64,000 nt of DNA from the NCBI RefSeq assembly GCF_004364285.1, contig NZ_SOBE01000005.1, forward strand, positions 62,001 through 126,000, read 5' to 3'. The position numbers were made by a program, and so were the translations under genes. Below the pieces are notes generated by a model. That model made no database searches, had not been told where the DNA came from, and was given only the letters and a program-made list of their open reading frames with translations. This document shows, piece by piece, positions 34,092 through 43,725 of this stretch; the stretch's first letter is position 1, and each line of letters begins with the position of its first letter. The stretch is from Frigoribacterium sp. PhB116 (lineage in GTDB: Bacteria > Actinomycetota > Actinomycetes > Actinomycetales > Microbacteriaceae).

Positions 34092-35335
34092 CGACCGACA
34101 CGACCGACACGACCCGCACCTCCTCGTCCACCGCCGCGGCGATCGCCGTCGAGGACGCGTCGCTGGCGCACAACTACCACCCGCTGCCCGTCGTCGTGTC
34201 GACGGCCGAGGGCGCCTGGGTGACCGACGTCGAGGGGCGCCGGTACCTCGACTGCCTGGCGGCGTACTCCGCCGTCAACTTCGGCCACGGCCACCCGACG
34301 CTCGTCGCTGCGGCGCGGGCGCAGCTCGACCGCGTCACCCTGACGAGCCGGGCGTTCCACAACGACCAGCTCGGCCCCTTCGCCGCCGAGCTCGCCGCCC
34401 TGCTCGGCAAGCAGATGGTGCTCCCGATGAACACGGGCGCCGAGGCCGTCGAGTCGGGCATCAAGGTCGCCCGTGCCTGGGGCTACCGGGTCAAGGGCGT
34501 CCGGCCCGGGGCCGCGAAGATCGTCGTGGCGGCGGGCAACTTCCACGGGCGCACGACGACCATCATCAGCTTCTCCGACGACGAGGAGGCGCGGGCCGAC
34601 TTCGGTCCGTACACCCCCGGCTTCGTGACCGTGCCGTACGGCGACTCCGCCGCGCTCGAGGCCGCGATCGACGACGACACCGTCGCCGTGCTGATCGAGC
34701 CGATCCAGGGCGAGGCCGGCGTCGTCGTGCCGCCCGCGTCGTACCTGCCCGAGGTGCGTCGGATCACCCGCGAGCGGAACGTGCTGTTCATCGCCGACGA
34801 GATCCAGTCGGGCCTCGGGCGCACCGGCGCGACGGTCAGCTGTGACCTCGTCGACGTCGTGCCCGACCTGTACCTGCTGGGCAAGGCACTCGGCGGCGGC
34901 ATCGTCCCCGTCAGCGCCGTGGTCGGCGACCGTGACGTCCTCGGGGTGCTGCGGCCCGGCGAGCACGGCTCGACCTTCGGCGGCAACCCGCTCGCCGCAG
35001 CGGTGGGCCTCGCCGTGGTGCGGATGCTCGCGACCGGCGAGTGGCAGGAGCGCGCGACGCGACTCGGCACCCGCCTCCGCGACGGCCTCGAGGCCCTCGT
35101 CGGCTCGGGCGTCGTCACCGTGCGCGGAGCCGGCCTGTGGATGGGGATCGACATCGACCCGGCCGTCGGCACCGGCCGCGAGGTCTGCGAGGAGCTGATG
35201 CGCCGCGGGGTGCTCGCCAAGGACACGCACGGCTCGACCATCCGCCTCGCGCCGCCCATCGTGATCACCGAGGAGGAGGTCGACGAGCTCGTGTCGACCC
35301 TCGGCTCGGTGCTGCGCGACCTGCCCCGAGGCTGA
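34088..35335 (+). CDS. rocD: ornithine aminotransferase
   Basis: A 415-residue class III PLP aminotransferase that moves the delta-amino group of ornithine to 2-oxoglutarate, giving glutamate semialdehyde/P5C. Seen are YHPLPVVVSTAEGAWVTDVEGRRYLDCLAAYSAVNFGH, PMNTGAEAVESGIKVAR, NFHGRTTTIISFS and FIADEIQSGLGRTG. The PLP lysine Lys266 is in LLGKALGGG. The start motif MTTDTTDTTRTSSST is a Thr-rich lead. ATG 34088 overlaps the hydrolase stop. The P5C it produces would normally be oxidised by a PutA-type enzyme, but the local PutA homologue looks inactive. Confidence 0.94.
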   Translation: MTTDTTDTTRTSSSTAAAIAVEDASLAHNYHPLPVVVSTAEGAWVTDVEGRRYLDCLAAYSAVNFGHGHPTLVAAARAQLDRVTLTSRAFHNDQLGPFAAELAALLGKQMVLPMNTGAEAVESGIKVARAWGYRVKGVRPGAAKIVVAAGNFHGRTTTIISFSDDEEARADFGPYTPGFVTVPYGDSAALEAAIDDDTVAVLIEPIQGEAGVVVPPASYLPEVRRITRERNVLFIADEIQSGLGRTGATVSCDLVDVVPDLYLLGKALGGGIVPVSAVVGDRDVLGVLRPGEHGSTFGGNPLAAAVGLAVVRMLATGEWQERATRLGTRLRDGLEALVGSGVVTVRGAGLWMGIDIDPAVGTGREVCEELMRRGVLAKDTHGSTIRLAPPIVITEEEVDELVSTLGSVLRDLPRG

Positions 35336-35350
35336 GCGCGATCGCTGTCG

Positions 35351-35460
35351 CCGTGCCCCTCGCGGATGTCGGCGGGTCGCCGTAGTCGGCGGCGGGTCAG
35401 CGCCCGCCCGCCGCGGGGCACGGGAACCTGCCGCGGGCGACAGGAACCCGCCGACATCCG
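35351..35460. repeat. REP-like nested inverted repeat between convergent genes
   Basis: CGGATGTCGGCGGGT (35363-35377) and its exact complement ACCCGCCGACATCCG (35446-35460) form a 15-bp inverted repeat. Inside and overlapping are a second pair, CCGTGCCCCTCGCGG (from 35351) against CCGCGGGGCACGG (from 35411). ACCCGCCGACAT recurs at 61615-61626. The element fills the 166-base gap between rocD and the glycosyltransferase gene and may act as a bidirectional terminator. Confidence 0.7.
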
Positions 35461-35501
35461 GAGCCCGAGCCCGAGCCCGCGCTTGAGCCCGCGCGGGCGC
35501 C

Positions 35502-37025
35502 TCAGCCGCGGCCGGTCGGCGTGACGAAGAGATAGACGACGCTGCGGGCCGTGCGGTGCTCCTGCGCGTTCGTGAAGCCGAGCCCCCCGAGGGTGCGGCG
35601 GTCGGCGTCGTCGAGCGCGTCGGTCTGCAGCCGGGCGATCCAGAGGCGGTCGACGCCGTCGAGGCGCTCGCGGAGCACGACGGCGTCGTCGGCGTCCTCC
35701 AGGTCGAGCGTGACGTCGGTGAAGCGCCCCTCGGGGATGCCGCTGCGGACGAAGGCCAGGTCGTCGAGCTCGTCGAACCGGTCGGGGTACGCGTAGAGGG
35801 CCTGGCGTGGTCTCGTCGAGACCGTCCCGGTGGCGTCGAGCAGGAACGCGTCGCCCGGTCGGGCCTGGCTCTCGATGTACGTCGAGAGCTGCGCGAGGTC
35901 CGCGCCGCCGCCCTTCGCCGCCGGCAGCCGCTGAGCGACCCAGGTCGGAGCGGAGGCCACGACGAGCAGCGCGATGAGGGCGATGCTGATCCGTCGACGC
36001 CGGAACCCGGTGATCGCGACGGCGAGCAGCAGGGCCATGCCGGGTGACGACCACGTCACGATCCGCGCCTGGTACACGGGCGAGAGCACGACGCCGAGGA
36101 CGAGCATGAGGCCCGCAGGGATCGCGGCCCAGAGCGCCCCGAGCAGCACGACGCTGCCGGGGGTGCGCGACCTGTCCCGCAGGCGGGTGCCGAGCAGGAT
36201 CAGCAGCACGACGGCGATGGCCGCCCACGTCACGGACGTCGCGAACCACGGCTCGACGAGCACGCTGTACCAGGTGATGTCGGAGCCCGTCGACGGATCG
36301 TCGGCCGTCAGCAGCCTGGTGCGCTCGGAGAGAACGGTGCCGATCACCGGCGCCGAGGCGAGCAGGGCCGAGCCAGTCGAGATGGACCAGCCGAGGAGGC
36401 GGTGGCGGGCTCCCCGACGACGGCGCTGGGCCGGTGCGAGGACGAGGAACACCCCGTGCACGACGACGATCAGCCCGAGCGGGACGAAGGTGACGATCGC
36501 GCCGGCGAGGGCGGCCCCGTAGCCGATCCACCACCTCCTCTGGTGCCGGCGGGAGGCGACGAGCACCAGCACGGTGAGCCAGACGGCCACGGCCGCGGTG
36601 AGCGCGTACGGGCGTGCCTCGGTCGCCTCGAGCGTGAGGCGGGGCAGCACCGCCGAGATGCCGGCGGCGAGCAGGGCCGTGCGGCGGTCGGTGAGCATGC
36701 GCGTGAGCACGAGCACGCCGGCCGCGACGACGCCGACCGCGACCGCGCTCGGCAGCCGGGTGACGAGCGTGCTCTCGCCGAGCAGGCCCGTCCAGAAGTG
36801 CATGAAGACGTAGTAGGCGCCGTGCACGAGGTCGCGCTGGTCGAGGAACGCGAGCAGGGCAGGCAGGGGGAGGCGCGCGGCCTGGAGGGTGGTGGCCTCG
36901 TCGCTCCAGTAGGAGGGGACCCAGGCGGCGGCGAACCCGACGACCAGCGCCGCGACGCCGGCCAGCAGCGGGTCGAGCCAGCGGCTGCGCGAGTGGACGA
37001 CGGCCGGGTCGTGGCCGATGCTCAC
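35502..37025 (-). CDS. polytopic membrane glycosyltransferase (GT39/mannosyltransferase-like)
   Basis: A 507-residue protein with about ten membrane helices. The first outside loop has YWSDEATTL, where Asp-Glu is the usual catalytic pair of GT-C enzymes, and EATEARPYAL matches the EARxY motif of this superfamily. A soluble C-terminal part of about 130 residues follows. GTG 37025 follows AGGAG. It would transfer a sugar from a polyprenyl-phosphate donor outside the membrane; acceptor unknown. It is a single gene. Confidence 0.82.
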   Translation of the reverse strand: MSIGHDPAVVHSRSRWLDPLLAGVAALVVGFAAAWVPSYWSDEATTLQAARLPLPALLAFLDQRDLVHGAYYVFMHFWTGLLGESTLVTRLPSAVAVGVVAAGVLVLTRMLTDRRTALLAAGISAVLPRLTLEATEARPYALTAAVAVWLTVLVLVASRRHQRRWWIGYGAALAGAIVTFVPLGLIVVVHGVFLVLAPAQRRRRGARHRLLGWSISTGSALLASAPVIGTVLSERTRLLTADDPSTGSDITWYSVLVEPWFATSVTWAAIAVVLLILLGTRLRDRSRTPGSVVLLGALWAAIPAGLMLVLGVVLSPVYQARIVTWSSPGMALLLAVAITGFRRRRISIALIALLVVASAPTWVAQRLPAAKGGGADLAQLSTYIESQARPGDAFLLDATGTVSTRPRQALYAYPDRFDELDDLAFVRSGIPEGRFTDVTLDLEDADDAVVLRERLDGVDRLWIARLQTDALDDADRRTLGGLGFTNAQEHRTARSVVYLFVTPTGRG

Positions 37026-37136
37026 GCGGCTCCTGCCGACGCTGAGCCGGTCGACGACGCCGGGCCGGTCGACGAAGCCGGGCCGTCAGGCGACACGGGT
37101 CCTGCCTGTGCGCGGCCCTCTGTCGCGGAGGCCTGC

Positions 37137-37182
37137 GTGGCGGGGCACGGCATCGATCCGTGGACCTCTCGATCGTCAGTCG
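37137..37182 (-). pseudogene. decayed copy of the 3' half of tRNA-Phe
   Basis: These 46 bases align without gaps to 37319-37364 of the tRNA-Phe locus at a constant offset of 182, with 38 identities. The match covers the 3' acceptor strand, T arm, variable loop and anticodon arm, and then stops abruptly. The 3' half of a tRNA is the classical attachment site of integrative elements, so this may be an old att remnant. The rest of 37026-37319 holds only the tRNA terminator. Confidence 0.6.
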
Positions 37183-37286
37183 GTGCGGTGGAGGAGTGCG
37201 TGCTGTCGAGCATCTGTCCCGAGCGTATCGTCCTGGCGTCCAGGACGCCTGGCCACGACGGCGTCCACGACCGGAGAGCGACGCAA

Positions 37287-37313
37287 GAAGCCCCCGGCTT
37301 CACCGGGGGCTTC
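37287..37313 (-). terminator. terminator of the tRNA operon
   Basis: An 11-bp perfect stem (GAAGCCCCCGG with CCGGGGGCTTC, loop of 5) starts 7 bases after the tRNA-Phe 3' end in the direction of transcription and is followed by a short T-rich stretch. Confidence 0.8.
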
Positions 37314-37319
37314 GTGATG

Positions 37320-37392
37320 TGGCTGGACGCGGCGTCGATCCGCGGACCTTTCGATTTTCAGTCGAACGCTCTACCAACTGAGCTACCCAGCC
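37320..37392 (-). tRNA. tRNA-Phe (GAA)
   Basis: A 73-base tRNA on the minus strand with D-arm TAGCTCAGTTGGTAGAGC and anticodon loop CTGAAAA (anticodon GAA). The acceptor stem GGCTGGG pairs with TCCAGCC, with one G-T pair, and the discriminator is A. CCA is not encoded. Last gene of the Glu-Asp-Phe operon. Confidence 0.95.
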
Positions 37393-37455
37393 GTGGGGTC
37401 CAGCTCGTGAGCTGGTCTCTCGGAGGGACGTGCCCTCCAGACGAGTGACTCGCCT

Positions 37456-37532
37456 TGGCGACCCTGACCGGACTTGAACCGGCGACCTCCGCCGTGACAG
37501 GGCGGCGCGCTAACCAACTGCGCTACAGGGCC
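37456..37532 (-). tRNA. tRNA-Asp (GTC)
   Basis: A 77-base tRNA on the minus strand including an encoded CCA. The anticodon loop CTGTCAC gives GTC, the acceptor GGCCCTG pairs with CAGGGTC and the discriminator is G. It is the middle gene of the operon. The 63 bases between it and tRNA-Phe contain two small hairpins, likely processing sites. Confidence 0.95.
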
Positions 37533-37661
37533 AAACTGGTGCTGCTGATGTTGCTTCTGGTGGTGCGTCGTGCTGATGATACGTCGTGTCAGAGACGCTG
37601 CCTCGAGAGATACTACCTGGACCTGGTCAGAAGGAGAAACCGGAGCTTCTCGGTCGGACCG

Positions 37662-37734
37662 TGACCCCAACGGGATTCGAACCCGTGCTGCCGCCGTGAA
37701 AGGGCGGTGTCCTAGGCCACTAAACGATGGGGCC
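37662..37734 (-). tRNA. tRNA-Glu (TTC)
   Basis: A 73-base tRNA on the minus strand, acceptor GGCCCCA pairing with TGGGGTC and anticodon loop CTTTCAC (anticodon TTC). CCA is not encoded. It is first in the operon and supplies the glutamyl-tRNA used by HemA as well as by the ribosome. Confidence 0.95.
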
Positions 37735-37771
37735 GAGTGGTCCACGAGGAACCACAGGCAACCGAGGAGCA

Positions 37772-37800
37772 AGCATACAGATCGGAGACCCTCCGCGCAA
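37772..37800 (-). promoter_or_regulatory. promoter of the tRNA operon
   Basis: On the minus strand TTGCGC (37795-37800), a 17-base spacer and TATGCT (37772-37777) form a good housekeeping promoter, with a start near 37765 and about 30 bases of leader before tRNA-Glu. Confidence 0.7.
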
Positions 37801-37997
37801 AACGGTCTCGACGGGCCCCGTGGCGGCCGCACCTCGCCACGACTCGCCGCCGGGCGCGACCTGCTGGCGGGTCGGCACGGGGCCGTCTACCTTCGACCTG
37901 TACTCCACAGTTCGTCGGTCGCGAGATCGGCGGACGATCGGACGGCTCGGGCCTCCCGGGCGAGCTCGACCTCGTGCACGACGAAATCGGAACCTCG

Positions 37998-39290
37998 ATG
38001 ACCTCCAGCCGCACCCTCCGCCGCCGCGCCTCCTCGGCCCTCGCCGTCCACCGCGGCCCGCACGGCGCGCGCATCGCCGCCGCCCTCGCGGCCGTCGCCC
38101 TGCTGGTCGGCGCGGGCGTCGCGTCGCCGCAGGCCGCCCACGCGGCGGACTACCCGTCCTGGGCCGACGTACAGGCCGCCCGCGGCGACACGGCCGCGAA
38201 GCAGGGGGAGATCGACACGCTCCAGGGCCTGCTGACCCAGCTCGACGCCGATCTCGACGCGAAGAACGAGGACGCCCGGCAGAAGGGCGACGCGCTCCAG
38301 GCGGCGCAGACCGCCTACGACGACGCGCAGTTCCGCACCGCCCAGCTGCAGGCCCAGGCCGACGACGCCGCGGAGGTCGCCGCCGCCAGCGAGGAGCGGG
38401 CCGGCCAGCTCGCCGCCCAGCTCGGACGGTCCGGCGGCAACGACGGCATCAGCAGCAGCCTCATCGCCGACCCGGGCGACGCGGGCCAGCTGCTCTACAA
38501 GCTCGGCGCGATGAGCAAGCTCACCGAGCAGGCCGACGGCATCTACTCGCAGGCCACGCAGGACAGGAACACCGCGCAGTCGCTCAGCGACCAGGCGGCC
38601 GTCGCGGCCGCCGCCCTCGAGGAGCTCGCCGACGAGGCCCGGGTCGCCCTGGCTGCCGCGAACGAGGCGGCACAGGCCGCCGCCGACGCGCTCGCCGAGC
38701 AGGAGGACAACAAGGCCCGGCTGGAGGCGCAGCTCGCGATCCTGCAGCAGGACCTGCAGACCACCGAGGCCGAGTTCCAGGCCGGCGAGGAGGCGCGCAA
38801 GGCGGCCGAGGCCGCTGCGGCAGCCGAGGCGGCCAAGTACGGCAGCCCGACCAACGGCACCCCGGCCGGCGTCATCTCGAGCGCGGGCTGGACCCGCCCC
38901 TCCGGCGGCAACGTCGTCAGCGGCTTCGGCATGCGCGTCAACCCGGTCACCCACGCGTACGTGCTGCACGCCGGCACCGACCTGGCCGCCGCCTGCGGCA
39001 CGCCGATCTTCGCCGCCACCGCGGGCACGGTCAGCTACGCGGGCTGGATGGGCGGCTACGGCAACTTCGTCCAGGTCGACCACGGCGGCGGCGTCAGCAC
39101 CGGCTACGGCCACCAGGTCAACGGCGGGATCATGGTGTCCGTCGGCCAGCGCGTCGAGGTCGGCCAGCGGATCGGCACCGTCGGCTCGACCGGCAACTCG
39201 ACCGGCTGCCACCTGCACTTCGAGACGCGGCAGGGCGGCGTCGCGGCCGACCCGGTCCCGTTCATGTCGGCGCGGGGCATCCGCCTCTAG
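37998..39290 (+). CDS. secreted M23 peptidase with coiled-coil domain (NlpD/EnvC-like)
   Basis: A 430-residue exported protein. The signal peptide is RIAAALAAVALLVGAGVASPQAAHA, with cleavage likely after AHA. An Ala/Gln-rich coiled coil (about residues 55-275) precedes a LytM domain with zinc ligands in HAGTDLA and HLHFE. M23 enzymes cut peptidoglycan cross-bridges or activate amidases; the coiled coil is typical of divisome-linked members. ATG 37998 has only a weak ribosome site, and the 263-base upstream gap (37735-37997) otherwise holds the tRNA promoter on the other strand. Confidence 0.92.
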   Translation: MTSSRTLRRRASSALAVHRGPHGARIAAALAAVALLVGAGVASPQAAHAADYPSWADVQAARGDTAAKQGEIDTLQGLLTQLDADLDAKNEDARQKGDALQAAQTAYDDAQFRTAQLQAQADDAAEVAAASEERAGQLAAQLGRSGGNDGISSSLIADPGDAGQLLYKLGAMSKLTEQADGIYSQATQDRNTAQSLSDQAAVAAAALEELADEARVALAAANEAAQAAADALAEQEDNKARLEAQLAILQQDLQTTEAEFQAGEEARKAAEAAAAAEAAKYGSPTNGTPAGVISSAGWTRPSGGNVVSGFGMRVNPVTHAYVLHAGTDLAAACGTPIFAATAGTVSYAGWMGGYGNFVQVDHGGGVSTGYGHQVNGGIMVSVGQRVEVGQRIGTVGSTGNSTGCHLHFETRQGGVAADPVPFMSARGIRL

Positions 39291-39301
39291 CCCGACGAGC
39301 G

Positions 39302-39343
39302 ACGACGAAGGGCCCGACGCGCGTGCGTCGGGCCCTTCGTCGT
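39302..39343. terminator. strong bidirectional terminator hairpin
   Basis: A 19-bp perfect stem (39302-39320 with 39325-39343) and GCGT loop lie between the convergent M23 peptidase and ppa genes. Confidence 0.85.
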
Positions 39344-39347
39344 GTGC

Positions 39348-39361
39348 GGGAGGCGCGGGTC
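39348..39361 (-). repeat. copy of the AGGAGGCGCGGGYC element at the ppa stop
   Basis: Thirteen of 14 bases match. On the coding strand of ppa it reads as CCCGCGCCTCCC right after TGA. Other copies are at 28190, 53585, 57644, 57666, 58766 and 62215. Confidence 0.6.
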
Positions 39362-39851
39362 AGTGGCCCTCGGCCGCCAGCTTCACGATGCCGGCCTCGA
39401 CGATGGCCTCGGCCTCGGCGGCGTCGCCCCAGCCCTCGGTCTTGACCCACTTGCCGGGCTCGAGGTCCTTGTAGTGCTCGAAGAAGTGCTCGATCTCCTT
39501 GCGGAGGTGGTCGGGCACGTCGGCGACGTCCTGGATGTGCTCCCAACGCGGGTCCTTCGCGGGGACCGCGATGACCTTGGCGTCGCTGCCGCCGTCGTCG
39601 GTCATGTTGAAGACGCCGACGGGACGGACCTTGACGCCCACCCCCGGGAACAGCGGGTAGTCGAGCAGCACGAGCACGTCGACGGGGTCGCCGTCGAGCC
39701 CGAGTGTGTTCTCGAAGAACCCGTAGTCGGTCGGGTAGACGAAGCCGGTGAAGAGCACGCGGTCGAGGTACACGCGACCCGTCTCGTGGTCGACCTCGTA
39801 CTTGTTGCGGCTTCCCTTGGGGATCTCGATCACGGCGTCGTACGCGGCCAT
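39360..39851 (-). CDS. ppa: inorganic pyrophosphatase
   Basis: A 163-residue class I soluble pyrophosphatase that splits PPi to two phosphates. It shows the metal site [22 protein letters not shown] (Asp-rich loop), [25 protein letters not shown] and [19 protein letters not shown] 39851 follows AGGAG at 5 bases. It is divergent from tilS and stands alone. Its stop is followed at once by the GC-rich 3'-end element and the shared terminator. Confidence 0.96.
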   Translation of the reverse strand: MAAYDAVIEIPKGSRNKYEVDHETGRVYLDRVLFTGFVYPTDYGFFENTLGLDGDPVDVLVLLDYPLFPGVGVKVRPVGVFNMTDDGGSDAKVIAVPAKDPRWEHIQDVADVPDHLRKEIEHFFEHYKDLEPGKWVKTEGWGDAAEAEAIVEAGIVKLAAEGH

Positions 39852-39908
39852 GGGTGCTCCTGGTTCAGTCTCGGGGGCACGCCGACCAGGCCGGTCGGCG
39901 GCTGCCGG

Positions 39909-39914
39909 TAACGT
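39909..39914 (+). promoter_or_regulatory. -10 box (TAACGT) for leaderless tilS
   Basis: TAACGT, six bases, then ATG 39921. Confidence 0.55.
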
Positions 39915-39920
39915 TACAAG

Positions 39921-40913
39921 ATGCCCGAGAGACCGCGCCTGACCCCTGCCGTCGCCGACGTCCGACGTGCTGTCCGCGCCTCCTTCGCGGGCCTCGCGAC
40001 CGGCGACCTGGTGCTGGTGGCGCTGAGCGGCGGCGCCGACTCGCTCGCCCTCGCCGCGGCGACCGCCTTCGAGGCCCCTCGTGCCGGGCTCACGGCCGGT
40101 GCGGTCGTCGTCGACCACGGCCTGCAGCCGGGCTCGGCCGAGGTGGCCGAGGCGGCGGCTGCCCGGGCCTCGGCCCTGGGGCTCGCGCCCGTGGTCGTCC
40201 GTCGGGTCGACGTCGGCGCCGAGGGCGGCCCCGAGGCCGCCGCCCGCGAGGCCCGCTACGCCGCGCTCACGGCCGTGGCCGACGAGACGGGCGCCGTGGC
40301 CGTGCTGCTCGGGCACACCCTCGACGACCAGGCCGAGACGGTGCTGCTCGGTCTCGCCCGCGGCAGCGGCCCGACGAGCCTGCAGGGCATGGGCGCCGTG
40401 TCGGGGCGGTGGCGACGGCCGCTGCTGGCGGTCCGGCGCGAGGCGACCCGCGCCTCCTGCGCCGATCTCGGCCTCGAGCCGTGGGACGACCCGCACAACG
40501 ACGACCCCGGGTACGCCCGGGTGCGCGTCCGCACGACCGTGCTGCCCGTGCTCGAGCGCGAGCTGGGGCCCGGCGTCGCCGAGGCGCTCGTCCGCACCGC
40601 GGCGCAGCTGCGCGAGGACTCGGAGGCGCTCGACCACTTCGCCGAGGAGCAGGCGGAGGAGGTGGCCGACCACGCCGAGGCCGGCATCTCGCTCGACGTC
40701 CGGTCGCTGGCCGCGAACCCCGCGGCGCTGCGGCAGCGGCTGATCCGCCTGGCCGTCGAGAGCGAGTTCGCGCTGACGCTGAGCCGCGCGCAGACCCTCG
40801 AGGTCGCCCGGCTCGTGACCGACTGGCACGGCCAGGGAGCGGTGTCCCTGCCGGGCGTTACAGTTGTCCGCACCGGAGGCGCGCTGCACTTCGCCGCGAC
40901 CGCCGCCTCCTGA
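39921..40913 (+). CDS. tilS: tRNA(Ile)-lysidine synthetase
   Basis: A 330-residue enzyme that converts C34 of the CAU-anticodon tRNA-Ile to lysidine so it reads AUA. The PP-loop is [14 protein letters not shown], followed by [33 protein letters not shown], and the [13 protein letters not shown] and [15 protein letters not shown] stretches. The C-terminal domain is short, as in many actinobacteria. ATG 39921 is leaderless by spacing. It leads the tilS-hpt-ftsH set. Confidence 0.95.
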   Translation: MPERPRLTPAVADVRRAVRASFAGLATGDLVLVALSGGADSLALAAATAFEAPRAGLTAGAVVVDHGLQPGSAEVAEAAAARASALGLAPVVVRRVDVGAEGGPEAAAREARYAALTAVADETGAVAVLLGHTLDDQAETVLLGLARGSGPTSLQGMGAVSGRWRRPLLAVRREATRASCADLGLEPWDDPHNDDPGYARVRVRTTVLPVLERELGPGVAEALVRTAAQLREDSEALDHFAEEQAEEVADHAEAGISLDVRSLAANPAALRQRLIRLAVESEFALTLSRAQTLEVARLVTDWHGQGAVSLPGVTVVRTGGALHFAATAAS

Positions 40914-40957
40914 GGCCCCGCCCCTCCCTCCCCCTCACGACTGGAGAACGCCCGACC

Positions 40958-41509
40958 ATGGAACTCAGCGACATCGAGAGCGACCTGACCAGCGTCCTGT
41001 ACACCGAGGAGCAGATCCACGCGGCGATCGCCGAGGTCGCCCGTGCGGTCGAGGTCGACTACGCCGGGCGCGAGCCGCTGCTGGTGGGCGTGCTCAAGGG
41101 CGCCGTCATGGTCATGGCCGACTTCGCGCGCGAGCTCAAGCTGAACGCGCAGATGGACTGGATGGCCGTCTCGTCGTACGGCTCCGGCACCAAGTCGTCG
41201 GGCGTCGTCCGCATCCTCAAGGACCTCGACACCGACCTGCACGGCCGCGACGTGATCATCGTCGAGGACATCATCGACTCGGGCCTCACGCTCTCGTGGC
41301 TGCTCGAGAACCTCAAGAGCCGCGGTGCCGCCTCCGTCGAGATCTTCGCGCTGCTGCGCAAGCCCGAGGCCGCCAAGGTGCACGTCGACGTCAAGTACGT
41401 CGGCTTCGAGATCCCCAACGAGTTCGTCGTCGGCTACGGCCTCGACTTCGCCGAGAAGTACCGCAACCTGCGCGGGGTCGGGGTGTTGGCTCCCCACGTC
41501 TACAGCTGA
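40958..41509 (+). CDS. hpt: hypoxanthine phosphoribosyltransferase
   Basis: A 183-residue salvage enzyme joining hypoxanthine or guanine to PRPP. The PRPP motif is VIIVEDIIDSGLTL; LLVGVLKGAVMVMADFAREL and VSSYGSGTKSSG are the other conserved loops, and the C-terminus has VDVKYVGFEIPNEFVVGYGLDFAEKYRNL. ATG 40958 follows GGAGAA. It is 44 bases after tilS and probably cotranscribed with it. Confidence 0.96.
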   Translation: MELSDIESDLTSVLYTEEQIHAAIAEVARAVEVDYAGREPLLVGVLKGAVMVMADFARELKLNAQMDWMAVSSYGSGTKSSGVVRILKDLDTDLHGRDVIIVEDIIDSGLTLSWLLENLKSRGAASVEIFALLRKPEAAKVHVDVKYVGFEIPNEFVVGYGLDFAEKYRNLRGVGVLAPHVYS

Positions 41510-41587
41510 GGCCCGTCCACCACCCCAGTACGGGAGCGGGCAGCCCGCTATGAGCGAACACCCATCAGGCCCCTAGGCGGCCCGTTG

Positions 41588-41593
41588 TAGCCT
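41588..41593 (+). promoter_or_regulatory. -10 box (TAGCCT) upstream of ftsH
   Basis: TAGCCT with start near 41600 would give a leader of about 44 bases. AGAAAGG (41614-41620) lies within that leader. No good -35. Confidence 0.4.
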
Positions 41594-41643
41594 TTCGCTC
41601 ACGTTCTTCCTGCAGAAAGGTGTCGGGCGTCGCCCGTACTGAC

Positions 41644-43635
<1,992 letters not shown>

Positions 43636-43644
43636 GCGCGCAGG

Positions 43645-43680
43645 CCGATCCGGGCGGCGCACCGCGTCCGCCCGGGTCGG
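43645..43680 (+). terminator. ftsH terminator hairpin
   Basis: A 13-bp stem with one G-T pair (43645-43657 with 43668-43680, loop 10) follows the ftsH stop by 9 bases. TAGCCT starts directly after it and may serve as a -10 for folP. Confidence 0.7.
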
Positions 43681-43725
43681 TAGCCTTGCCTCTCGACCCG
43701 TGGCCCTGATCGGAGGAACCTCCCC

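Noticed and set aside
41535-41549. AGCGGGC-A-GCCCGCT as a terminator of hpt
   Set aside because: The loop would be too small for the full stem and no T-tract follows; it may be a chance palindrome.
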